A DNA stretch of 64,000 nt, taken from the NCBI GenBank assembly GCA_036971715.1, contig JAVHJL010000002.1:1830501-1894500 (forward strand), given 5' to 3'. The notes beneath the pieces are model-generated. The model ran no database searches, was not told the DNA's origin, and saw only the letters and a program-made list of their open reading frames with translations. The position numbers were made by a program, and so were the translations under genes. Shown in pieces: positions 25,181 to 36,622 of the stretch (the stretch's first letter is position 1; each line of letters begins with the position of its first letter). This stretch comes from Arthrobotrys musiformis (Eukaryota; Ascomycota; Orbiliomycetes; Orbiliales; Orbiliaceae).

Positions 25181-26724
25181 TCAAACACGGTTTTCCATTT
25201 GCACACGCTTCTCGTAGGGTAGTTCGTGCGACACTACGGACACTTGCGGGGAGGACTTGTCTAGACTCGTTTGGCTCGCAAAGTCCGGGAACTGATCATA
25301 GTGGTTGTATTTGTCGTAGACGCCCTCCCTACGATCTCCAGATTCAGTTCCTAAGAGCTGCGGGGCCTTGCTCAGCACCAAGGCGCGGATAGAAGGAATA
25401 GAAGCACATATTTGCGCGAGATAGAGTTCGGTACTGTGTACAACTGTTAGCTGTTTTGTGACGAAACCTCATACAGTCTCAGAAAGAATCACTTACATAG
25501 TCCAAATGCATATGATCGAAGCATTGCTCTCATCGGCAGAACCATACCAGGCCATATTGATGAGCCGGACTCGGATAGCACAAGCAATGCAGGCGAGCGC
25601 ACCCACGCCGAGTGTGAAGATCGAGATGATACGCTCCCTTAGGCTAAGTTGCATTCTCCAGATCATTGGGATTGGAATGACCCTAAATTCAAAGCATATA
25701 CGTTAGACATGAATACTTGAAACCGTTGGCTTCTGCAAATACTTACCAGATAAGAACATCTGTAATGATATTCACAGATCCAGTGGCAACCTCCAACTTC
25801 CAGGTATCAACTAGACAAATTCCTTCGGGGTTCATATAGTTCTGATGTTTCCAGGGCAAGGTAGGATTGCACTGGAAGGACCACGCGAAGATTGTAGCGA
25901 GCGCATTGGCAACCACACAAAAGCCAGTTGCAAGAGTTGCCCATCTTAGTGGATTCCATACTGAGAGATTGTAATAGAAAAGAAGAAGAGAGGATTTTAT
26001 CAGCACGACTGTGAGAGGATATAGGATAGACGCCGCTAAACTAGAGTCCTGTTCAACCTGGAAGTCGAGCCATGTCTTGTCCCAGACCCCTCTATAGTAA
26101 GCTGGAAATGATTACTGCATATTAGTTTCATTCATAACAACATCAATTCCATATGGGCTCGAGATTTAACGTACTGCTTGTGGATAATACTATGAGATTG
26201 TAATGTTAGACGTCTGTACAACGGTCACCAGTATAAAAATAAGATCGCTTACTTATAGCATTCTGCATTCCCAAAGCCAAAGTTGTGATGAAACCGCCCA
26301 AAAGAACAAAATCATAAGATCTCACGAATCCAGTAATCGTCATGCGAGAGTACATTCTTGCCACAATCACTGCCAAAGTGAGCAACGAAAGGACTATGTA
26401 GACTGGTACGAAAACGCCGCTCTGTGTAGGATGACCAAGATATGGGATTGTCTCGTTTGCAAATTTCGCGTACTTCGAATACCGTCCCCAGTTGCCCCAA
26501 TACACCTCGAGAAGGTTAACATTGTCGATAGAGGTGCCAGCGAGCTGGGACATCTTTTGGTTGTATCCAGTAGCGTTCCAGTTCGGGTTCGATTGGAAGA
26601 AACGAGCAATCTTTCCAACCAACTCGCTACCCTTCGTCTTTTGGAAGCCTTCGAATAGCCACTGGGTATCAAGTACAACCTCGATGACCAAGTTCCGGTC
26701 ATCGATGCTTATCTCTGTCGTCAT
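25181..26724 (-). CDS. Fungal rhodopsin-domain (PTH11-like) seven-helix membrane protein
   Basis: Plasma-membrane receptor-like protein of the group that includes PTH11 and SAT-type integral membrane proteins. Exons 26724-26253, 26189-26175 (15 nt), 26101-25747, 25682-25497 and 25433-25181 give 426 residues. An extracellular N-terminal part with NAT and NET sequons precedes the first helix (FVPVYIVLSLLTLAVIVARMY); further helices follow at SYDFVLLGGFITTLALG, SILYPLTVVLIKSSLLLFYY, ATLATGFCVVANALATIFAW and GSVNIITDVLIWVIPIPMIW. The DVLIWVIPIPM-W and TELYLAQICASIPSIRAL motifs are family hallmarks, and Cys-containing loops (SFQCNPTLPW, GICLVD) fit the conserved extracellular disulfide. The tail is acidic/serine-rich and cytosolic. 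Skipping the 15-nt exon also keeps the frame (421 residues). Ligand unknown. Confidence 0.88.
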
Positions 26725-29700
26725 TTTGATATACTGATACTCCGAACTCGAATATGAACCAAGAACTTAGAGATTTTTGATATTTTAAGGATGCTGTTAC
26801 GAAAGGCGGGGAAATTTAATGAAAGAACGAAAAGAAAGAAAAACAAGCAAGCACAAATCCAAGAGAAGCTAGATCTTTAAAGAGTGTTTAAGTTTGGATA
26901 GGTGGCGTCCGACACAGAAACTCGGTCTACGAGTTTTTGGAGCGTTACGGTTGGGTTAGACTGTCGACAGAATCACCCCACACTTGTGTTGCGATACTTC
27001 ACGGATACATATGGGATTTTATATAGTAAAATCCATGCACGTCGTATGCAATGGGAAACCTACGTCGAAATCTTGTTTGGTAAGGCGGGCACGATACGAG
27101 CTAACTTGAAATTTGATAGGCTGCTCGTTTGCTTTTCGTTACACAATCTCGTCCATATGATCAAATGTGGACGAAGTCTATACCAGCCACTGCTGCACGA
27201 TCTTGGGTATCTTGCCCGTTCGAGAAGTTGGCGAGAGACGGTGTGCATCTTGAGACAACGCGAGGCTCGTCTCTGTCAGCTATCACGAAAATAAACCCGG
27301 GTCCACCGTTGGAGAGGTGAACTGCAAATCAACCTATTGAATGTTTCAGAACTACCAGGAGGACGGTAGGGTTTGCTGCAAGAGTCTTGTTTTCACTTGA
27401 AACGTAACCCTTTATCCAAAATCTTGTGTTTTTTTTTATCGACATACAGAGGATCCATCGGCTAAAATTGTCATGGACTCGAGGCTACCAATGTGTAAGT
27501 TCTCGGATCAGTGCTTGGTAGTATATGCATGCGTATAGTATAACTAACAGGGTGGTTCATATTTGTAGATGCCGCGATTTCACGGATTCGAGCTGGCTAG
27601 CGACCATATTTAAGGTTGTATCCAGGACAGTTAGCAATCAGTTAACTCCGTAAGGTCTGCTTGCGCAATTGTGATTGATTGATCAAGTAACAATAGCTGA
27701 TTAATAGGAGCTAGTCTAGTTTCGTAGCGAGTCTAAAAGCTTGAAAGAACATGTGCATTTGATGTCCCCAAGTTCGATGATATCAAAACCTGGATTGCTG
27801 CATATCCGCACTCTGGAACTTAGATATTGCAAGATTAGCCTGGCCTGGTTTGGTTCAATTGACTCCGGGTTTCCCGGTTCCTGAGAAATCCAGGTCACAT
27901 TTAAACGAAAAACCTAGACTAGGGGCTGCAATCCTTAGACGAAGCTCGAGTCTCATTCCGCTCTCGAATAGGAAGTAGAACAGCGGCAGCAAACACGATG
28001 TTTAGGATCCTACTATCAGCTGCGGGCAGGAAAGGCCCTGATATCATACCCAGCTCTAGGCCCAAATATATTCTAAGAACCCGACCAGTGCAGTCAGGGA
28101 CGGCAAAATGCATCCGTCCGGCGTCCATACTAAAGCTAAGTATGAGCCTTTATTAATTGTAAATTTCCAAAGCGGGCAAACCAATTGAGATTTTTGTTCA
28201 ATTTGCAAGGCGGGGTGGCATCAAGCTCAAGTAAACCGGACACGGGCCATCATCGATCATATTGGCCATATTGGGCAGCTAAGCTAATAATACAATTGTA
28301 ACGATACCAATGGCGCAAAATTGGCGAATATACGGCTCTGTCAGTGTGTGGAACTCCGAAACCAATTAATCTATCTAGATCTTCTAGAAGCTTTTGCGGG
28401 TCTGACCGTTATCTATATTTAAATCTTGTGTCAACGGCGTCATTGCAAGGCGTCGTTTTAAACGTTTTAGAATTCTGGAAGATCCTTCGTTATATGCCTG
28501 CGATGCATATAGTATATCTGTTGAAATGTTAGCCGCCGACATAAGAAAAATGTGCCCTAGAGATTTTGAGCACTATGGATATGATCAGAAATGTTGTGAT
28601 AGCCAATGTATTCAACCCTCGAGATGCAAATTGATTTTGAGATACGTTCCGTCTTCTGTAAAGTTTTGTCGAAAGGTGCCGTCGAGTATCAGCTGAACAC
28701 ACAAGGCAATTTAATATCCTTGGGGGCCTTGGTGCAAACCGCCATGGTTTTGTAGTCGTCATGCAAGATGCCGCAAGCTCTGCCAGAGCGGAATCTACTC
28801 TGTCGAGTCGACGCATTGTCGCATGCCTAGCTTAGATCTGCGATCTAAGTTTCGTAATGGTTCCTGCATACTGCACGGGGCGTCGTGGGTCGCTTCAATG
28901 GCTGTCGTAAGAGGAGGGCGCCCGCCACAGCATCAATCCGTTTGAGGTTTGTCAATCTGGTATTAATCGCGAGATGATGTTCCTTTTTCTAAGCTCAATC
29001 AAGCTACCCGAACGAGAAATCGGCGATAGTGGGGCTCGTGGGGTTGACTGCAAAACAACACGGACTTTATAGCCCGATTCAATGGTCCAATTAATTACAA
29101 CATAACATGTGCCAAATCGTCCCACAGGGTATGGAGGAAGGATGCGTCTGGAAAACGGAAACGCGGCTAGTAATGAAAGACATATGCATAAAATCTCAAA
29201 GTGAGCGCGGCACCCCCTCCTGTCCACTATATCTCTAGACCGTTAATGTGGACCTGTCCTTGACGTTGACAACCTTGAACTAGTTAACTTCTGATAATGG
29301 AAGTTATGAAACATGTCAGTCTGGGTCAAATGATTCTCGAACACAGCCAGTCGGGTAATATTTCCAGGTGGATCGTGGTAACGAAAAGAGTCGAAGACCA
29401 TACATTTACTACTACACCCTCCCGCCCCTCATGTATGGGTTCAGGAACATGACTGTATCAACATGGCGGAGTGATTGCACAGACCAGGGCAGTGGAAGTT
29501 AAATCCAAAGCCCCGCTCCTTTCCCTATATACGGCTACAGCTGCGGACTAGCCTTGGGACGAATTTCCGGAACCGAATCCGTATCAAGAAGCTCTAGAGG
29601 AGATAGAAGCAATCTATACTCCTTTCCTATAAGAATTGGAAGCCCACCAGTAGATCTGCGACAACCAGATACTTATCAGGCATAAGCATCAATGGCAATT

Positions 29701-29913
29701 TCTTCCACCAAATATACCAACTAACATATTCACTCGTTTACCTTTCACTTCGCCTGGATACTCTGCGGCCTGTTCAAGCCTTGACGGCTCCAAGGGCAAA
29801 AGTACCCCAATTCACTACCCATCGGTCTCGTACCCAGACCGCACAAAGAGTGACCGCTACCCATACATCTGCATAGAAGGCCGTGAGTCTAGGAGTAGAC
29901 GTCTTCCGTCACC
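26725..29913. other. Intergenic 3.2 kb, divergent promoters
   Basis: It lies between the divergently transcribed rhodopsin-domain gene and the secreted eight-cysteine gene. Composition is mixed to AT-rich with no open frame of recognisable content; the longest, about 130 codons at 26902-27294, shows no family motif. No repeats of note beyond a T9 run near 27430. Confidence 0.5.
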
Positions 29914-31025
29914 ATGGCTCGAATTTACAATTTCGTTCTTCTGTCTATCCTTTTCCTTTTCTTAAACTTTGCGCCGTCGCACGCACTCTCGATAAACTGG
30001 CACGAAAGAGAGAATCACGGCCTGTCTTCGATTTCGGCAAGAAGTATAGTTGATGGTATGTATATTGGCCTTATGTTTCCACATACTTGTGATCAATCTA
30101 ACACATCTCATATATATAGGTGCCATTTCAATATTTAAGCGGATCCCCAAGCTAGTCTACTCCAGCAAAACTAGCATATCAACATCTACGAAAATAAGCA
30201 TCAGCATCGGCAGCAAAAAATCAACGACAGCAACAACTGTTCAGGAGCCTAGCCAATATTCTGGCTCCCCAACTCTTGGAAACACCGCTGGCCATGTATC
30301 CCTCAGCCAGGTGGCCGGTCTCGTCGATAGTACCAAAAAGTCAACATGCAAAGGCAAGGGCGGAATCGTATCATTCAAAGCAGAAACCTCGGAGACGGAG
30401 AATTCGGTATCCGCCAAAGTTTCATGTTCCGTCAAGAGCTCGACCAAGAGCATATTGACCGCCTTAACACCCCAGAAATGCGTATCAATCACCACCGGCC
30501 TCTACTACGACGCAGTTCTCAAACAAACTGTTCGAAAGGTCTGGGACTGCAACGTTAAACAAGAGACTCTGGTATATAAAGACCCCGAACTTGGTAAAGA
30601 TGTTGCATTGTACAAGAAAGGAGACTTCACGGTTCGCCGCTTCTATGAGGCCGACAGCGACTACAAAAGCATCGCCTATTTCGTTGGCTGCGCTACCAAC
30701 GGCAACCCCGTGGAACTTGGATCTAAGAAAAAGCGTGACGAGGCTGCCTTGGCAAAAAGAGGTTTCTTCAAAGGAAACACGAAAGACCCTGTTTGGAATT
30801 GTGGTAAGTTACAACTCTAGTCGAGCGCAATGCTGCGGTTTATCAAACGGCCCCTTTGCTAATGACCATCTCCTCCCTACAGCTCTCCCGAACGCCGATA
30901 CTGTTGGTGGTCCTAAAGACTCCTTCATGTTCGCCCCAGCTAATGTCGGTCAATGCTTGGTGATAATAGCAAGCAGAGAATGCCTCGACCACTCCAGCGT
31001 CGCATTTTTCTGGCTTGATGGCTAA
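29914..31025 (+). CDS. Secreted eight-cysteine protein with Kex2-like sites, unknown family
   Basis: Exons 29914-30055, 30120-30803 and 30883-31025 give 322 residues. A clear signal peptide (MARIYNFVLLSILFLFLNFA..SHA, about 24 residues) marks it as secreted. A Ser/Thr/Lys-rich stretch (about 62-87, alternating S-x-S/T) looks like an O-glycosylated linker. Eight cysteines follow in the remainder (STCKGKG, VSCSVK, PQKCVS, VWDCNV, VGCATN, VWNCAL, GQCLVI, RECLDH), enough for four disulfides. Two basic-pair sites, KKKR at 250-253 and AKR at 259-261, lie 8 residues apart before the last three cysteines and resemble Kex2 processing sites, which could release a C-terminal peptide of about 60 residues. 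I do not recognise the family; an effector-like or cell-wall role is only inference. Confidence 0.8.
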
Positions 31026-32424
31026 ACTGACGCTCTATATAGCAAATCCTATTTCCCTTTCATGAAATTTGATATCTTTGTTATTAATATTGCCTTGTTT
31101 CCGCCGAATATTTTTCTTCTTTCGGTCCTCTAGCGTCAAATCTTTCTGTCTAGTGATTCGACTTTAGTTCCTGCAGCGTATTTATTCTAGAGCAACTTAA
31201 CTTGCTTTAATATCTCTTGTATTATAGTACTAATTTCTTCTACATCACAAGCAACTGCGCAAGTCACTTAAGTACTTCGCTCCTCCACTTCGCTAAAACT
31301 CTTCTGCACTTTAATCATAAATAGTTTCGAATGAAACTGCCCTGTTTAAAAAAATTAGAGTCTAAATATCTAGGTATGCGCATATACCCGTACGTATACG
31401 CAGATTCAAACTCAAAGCTCAAAGTAGAATATCCCTCGAGACTAGAATATGCAAGCAAGCAACGCAGAAAATCCAACAATTTGATCGCTTTTCTCAGGCC
31501 TGGAGGCGAGTATAGCCTGGAGCACGGATCCTCGTAACTTCCCTCGTCAGACTGAAGAGCGCGTACCCTTGTCACAACTTCGACACGAGTTCGAAGAAAC
31601 GTCCCTAAAGGTTCTTTCCCTGTGAGATAGATCCTGTGCGTGCACACTAAATTATCGCATCATGAAAACTTATAAAAGGGGTCGGCTGGTCAGGCATAAC
31701 GTTAAATATAATAGGTCAGCAGAATTATAGTAGACTTATGGACGGGGTCTGCTCGGATGAAACATTCCGGAGCTAAGCTAGCATAGCTTTCGAATTTCTC
31801 GCCCAAGTGCAATAGTGCTTAGGCGCCTAGACACGGGTTGCAGTTAGATAGTTTCCAGCATGCAAGTTAAATCACAATTTGTATATCAATTCAACCAATT
31901 CAAATAATTGGCACGATGGCATGACCGTGAGCTCGATTCCTGTTGGGACCTAGTGAGAGAAAGACCCCAGGTATAGATGCACACACTAAGCTAGTTGGGA
32001 ATATAATCTCCTCAATACCTTGTCTCGTATGTATGGACAACTGCCGAAGTTTCTGCTCAACCCTGGCCTGGTGATCGTACGAAAATATATTGCGGTATAT
32101 GTTACAATATCTGCAAAAGATATCGTAACAGCAACAAGGACGCGGTGATTTCGCGATGCTTCGAGCTAGGGTAGTTGTTTAACACGCCACGTCAAGTCCT
32201 TGTTTAAATGTTTAGGCCAATTGTAGAGCAAGGGCAGTATCGAGAGTATGATATAAAGGGATGCTTTGGATAACCTCAATGGACTACTAATCGTCCCATC
32301 TTTACCTCTTTCCCAAGATTCACGAAATCTAGATATTAGCGAGTCCGTCCCTACTTTATTCTCATCCAGCTTTCTTTAAATAGAACTCTTCTTTCAAGCC
32401 AGAAAATTATTCGCAAAAGGCAAA
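31026..32424. other. Intergenic 1.4 kb, TA-rich
   Basis: 3' side of the secreted protein and promoter of the small protein at 32425. Thymine- and adenine-rich. A 110-codon minus-strand frame at 31315-31647 has no family features and is not called. CT-rich runs at about 32300-32400 precede the next start codon. Confidence 0.5.
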
Positions 32425-32947
32425 ATGTCTGTCAGTCCACCTTGTAAGTAGCTGCATTTTGTCTAGTATGACCTTGATATATAATTCAATCTATTCGACT
32501 GACACCCCCATAGATAACATCACCGTCGTCAACAACAGCTCATACACCTTCACAGCAATCATCAGGCCCCTCTTCCTCTTACCGAAAAATTTCGTGACGC
32601 CTAGCCCAGTCGCCCTCGGCCCGTATAGCTCCCAAGTCTACACCGCAACCAATGACAGCAATTCCATCTGGTTCAAAATAAGCGCCCCATACACCACCAC
32701 CGACCTCTTGCTATGGGCGACAAACGACGGATCTAGCTGGAGTGCTCAAGCCGCTTGGGTTACTGATCTCGATAGTGGTCCAAAGGTTGTCCCTACAGAT
32801 ATCTACATTGTTTCCAACGCAGTTGGGTCTGGGGGCCATACAATCACTATCCAGACTGGAGCTGCAAAACGAGGGACACCAGGGGCTGAGATAGATAGTC
32901 CCGTAGCATTGGCCGAAATTGCTAGGGCTAGACGATTTAGGGCATAG
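32425..32947 (+). CDS. Small leaderless beta-rich protein, unknown family
   Basis: Exon 1 is only 19 nt (32425-32443, MSVSPP plus one base), then a 70-nt intron with CATAG acceptor, then exon 2 at 32514-32947; 150 residues. The joined N-terminus MSVSPPYNITVVNNSS has no signal peptide or membrane segment. The body alternates hydrophobic and Ser/Thr/Asn residues (TFTAIIRPLFLLP, SSQVYTATNDSNSIWFKIS, HTITIQTGAA), suggesting a beta-sandwich, with four tryptophans; the C-terminus is basic (AKRGTPG, ARARRFRA). Its size, composition and lack of a leader are reminiscent of small fungal lectin- or aegerolysin-type proteins, but no signature of those families is visible, so no function is assigned. Confidence 0.7.
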
Positions 32948-34919
32948 GAACCCAAAGTGTGTAAATAGAATAGTTCAAGTGCCAATTACGTGGTTTACCG
33001 GTATTTTAGGTGCTGAGATTTATAGTGCCGAGGCACGCGCCGACTTGTTAGATAACAGTTTGGCGACGAGTGGTCTCGTACCCGCTACAAGCCTGTTTTT
33101 AGGGATATATATATCTACATATGGATATTTTGTCCAAGTAGTTATTCGACATTCACCAACCGAGGCGCTAAAATAATATTGAATAATATGAAAATGTTGA
33201 ATTCCATATATACCTCTTATTTTGTAGCTTAGTAGGTATATACCAAGCTTAATCTGGGGTACTAAGGAGTTCCTTGGACTACAGCTGAATTACCACTGCA
33301 CTGCAAGTCAACAATGACATGCCGATATATTGAAGTCGTACGCGGAGTTCAGATACGCATCTACGCAAAGTCGTCCCCTATTGATATTGTCCGCAAAACA
33401 TGCAAATAGCTAGGCTATGTGAAAGGATCCAGCCCACAAAGTTAATATAATATATAAATGGTGGTCTAATCTACTGCTGATGAGCCCCACTAATATATAC
33501 AATCTGTCATCGTTAGTTTTCAATTGTTCAAGAGGTAATCCGGAAACGTTCGAAACATGTCAGCTTGATCAATTGAGAATTAATCACGAACCCGGGCCAA
33601 CCGTCCCGATCCCGACATTAAACGTCAGCCCTAAGCTTGGCGTAGCTGCGTAGAGACCTAGTTCATTTGAGGAATCGGTTTTTGGAGGACACGCACATGG
33701 TCTCACATCGAAAAATAATTGAACGAAGTAGAAGCTTAGCTAGCCGGAGTCGAGATCGAGACCTCGAAGTTTACTAATATCAGGGGCCTTGCTCCAGCCC
33801 CCACCGCCTATTGCGGAAAAAATATCCGAGCTAGGTCAGATATTGCGGCTATCCGAGATTTTCTAGGTCCTTCAATTTGTAAGCACTTGCAGACGTTCGC
33901 CCCAAATTAACACCGACGGCGTAATATCTGGAAAAACGATCCATAGATTAAGCTACCAGCATTGGAGCTACGTAAGCTTAAGCTCCCTGGCCGGAAACCG
34001 CGGGCCCCCCGCGTTCATTACCAACCGACATGACACCCGCGCTGCAAGAACAGGGAGAAAAAAGCGGGGGCCCTTTTCGAGTGTACATGTAGGTATGTTA
34101 GGTCCCGCAACTATAGCTAGGGTGGGCTGATGTTGTGTGACATCAAGATAACGAACTACCGAGGATTTCCAACACTTTAATCCTTGGTTATACAGTAACC
34201 TGCAGCTGGATCAGCATCCAAAGTTGATATCTCACCCACTAACCTCAGCATTAGAATCCGAAATCTTGCTTTCCTTCATCTTCTCTATAAACCTACACGT
34301 GTATATACGAGGAATATCGACATTTTCACGGATTCCAAACCATCAATATCACGGAACACTTTGCCATTACGGAGAAATCAGGACCTTGCTCGCTAACACG
34401 GCTGGATATCAGCTACCTAGCTGCATGTCTATAAACAGAATGTGCCATCAAATCTACCAAATCAGGATAGAATACGTACATGGCTTACTGCGGGGGTGGG
34501 AGATTTGAATCAAGACATTGGCGCTGCAGGGTGAGGCTGACGGGTACAACTGCATTTATGTAGTTAGTAATGTCGTAGATCGGCTTAGTTCGGTGAAGTT
34601 TATGTGATGCTATGATCCAGCTGCTCCTTCAGCCCACAGCCTTGCCTTAGTCTAGACCTATAGAATGACCATATGGAATGCAATACGTATCGATTGTTAT
34701 CGGTAGGGACAGAGGTATAAAGACCTGGGAGAGCCCACCAAGAGGTCTGATCTTTTAACTCGACAAGCAACGACTCTGGCCTCATAATATAATTATATTC
34801 CATCTCTTGTAACATTGCATTGCATTGTAACATCAATTCCAATTGGACTTTCAACCTTAGAAAGCAGCTTGGGAATATAATAAACTGTTGTATTTTCCAC
34901 TATCAACACAAATTCTACT
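32948..34919. other. Intergenic 2.0 kb
   Basis: No supported gene. A GC-only palindromic patch (CGCGGGCCCCCCGCG) sits near 33998-34013 inside otherwise AT-rich DNA. A 94-codon frame at 34224-34508 shows no family content. The last 200 bases hold the promoter of the flavin oxidoreductase. Confidence 0.5.
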
Positions 34920-36480
34920 ATGGATCGCCCAAAAAGAGTCGATGGCTCCAACCTATCCGCTCAAGATTTGGACACCCTACGCAGCAGCGTTAAAGGGAAA
35001 GTGGTAGTAAAGGGTCAATCGCCCGAGGAAGAGTATAGACCCCTCCTCGAGCGATGGAATCGAATGCACATCAAAGAAGCCAACATCATCGTCCTCCCTG
35101 AATCCGAAGAAGATGTCTCCTCCACCATCAAGTTCGTTGCAGAGCATAACCTCGATGTTGCGATTGCTTCGGGGAGACATACCTACTCCGGCCCCAGCTC
35201 TGGCTATGGCTTGATCATTGACATGAGAAATTTACGCAAAGTCAGTGTTGACGTGGAAAAACAAACCGCAGTCGCTCAAGGGGGTTCTCTGGCTGGTGAC
35301 ATCGAAGCAGCTGCTGAAGATGTGGGGCTGCGCCCGGTTATGGGTGCAGTTAACGCCACTGGTTGTGGTGGTATTACTACTGGAGGTGGCATTGGGAATC
35401 TTTCTGCCCAATATGGGCTTGTTGCTGATAACCTACTTGCCGCTCGTGTCGCCTTGGCCGATGGGACTATCGTGGTTGCGTCTGATGAGGAAAATCCAGA
35501 CCTATTCTGGGGTATCCGGGGTGGAGGGAGCAATTTTGGTTTAGTGACCGAATTCACATATAAGCTACATAAAGCCGACCCATTCGTTTATTCGTATGTG
35601 CCCTTTGTTTGAAAAGTTGAACTCTACAGGTCTACCGGGACCCGTGGCTGACACATTTATCCCCTGCAGTGGCTTCTTCATGTTTTCTTCTGATAAAATT
35701 GATGCCTGCATAGATCTCATGAACGTCTTACACCTGGACTACATCATGAAATCTAACGGCAAATTCGCATGTACTGGATTGACGGCAATAATGGGAGGTA
35801 ATGTTATCCCCGGCTTCCTCGTCTGGTATGACGGCCCCGAGGAAGAGGGCAAGAAATACATCAAGCCTATTCTCGATCTGGGACCCATCTACCCAGGCAG
35901 CGGCGCCGAAGTGAAGCGTCACACCGAAACAACGGATTGGAAGCAGTTCGAGAAGATGTTCCCGCCGGAATTTAATAGACTTGTTGGGACGACCACTCAA
36001 GTCAGTTACCCAATCTCAACCGACATCATTAAAAGGACAGTCCAGAGGTTCCAAGAGATAGTCGCGACTCGTCCGGAGAATCTTTCCGTTTCGAAGCTCA
36101 TGTTTGATCTTCGAGACTATTCAAAGGTCACATCCGTTCCTCTTGATGCTACTGCATATGCGAACAGGCGGGAAGGATGTTTGATCGCTGTTGATCTCAT
36201 TTGGGATCAAGAGGAACTAGACAAGGAAATGATGCAAATTACCAAAGATTTTATCACGCAGGTCCGCGCTTGGGTTAAGGAGGACAACGAGCAGAAGGGG
36301 GTCGCCGACGTCGGGGCTCATGTTGGAGCGACTACTTTGTACGCCCTTGTTAGCGATGGAGACGAGAAGTTGGCCTCGGTATTCGGCTCAAACCTTGGAA
36401 GGATGAAGGAATTGAAGAGGAAATACGATCCGGGCATGATGTGGGATAAATGGTATCCTGTTAGCCCCGATGCTAACTAA
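34920..36480 (+). CDS. FAD-linked (PCMH/BBE-type) oxidoreductase
   Basis: Flavin-dependent oxidase or dehydrogenase of the vanillyl-alcohol-oxidase/berberine-bridge superfamily. Exons 34920-35593 and 35670-36480 (76-nt intron, CTGCAG acceptor) give 494 residues. The FAD-binding half has VLPESEEDVSSTIKF, then SGRHTYSG with His87 as the expected covalent flavin attachment residue, SVDVEKQTAVAQGGS, the GGITTGGGIGNLS glycine loop and LFWGIRGGGSNFGLVTEF. The C-terminal KRKYDPGMMWDKWYP matches the short berberine-bridge-like end. No secretion signal is visible, unlike many family members, suggesting an intracellular enzyme. The cysteine of bicovalent members (GxCPxVG) is absent; a cysteine occurs instead in NATGCGG. 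Substrate cannot be predicted. It is convergent with the GH85 gene, only 142 bases apart. Confidence 0.9.
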
Positions 36481-36622
36481 GCAGATATCGGTGGTATATA
36501 ATGGAATTATGATGTATATTTGATTTTACGACTGTATTTATAGTGAAGACAGGAGTATGTCTATGTATGCTTGTAGCTACGTATAGCTTAGGTAACCGGC
36601 AGATTTCTACCGAAGGAGATAA

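Noticed and set aside
31911..31975. tRNA-like stretch (GCTCGATTCC after a GG-containing segment)
   Set aside because: A-box match is poor and stems do not close.
33998..34013. GC palindrome CGCGGGCCCCCCGCG
   Set aside because: Too short and isolated to call a terminator, origin or regulatory site in a fungus.
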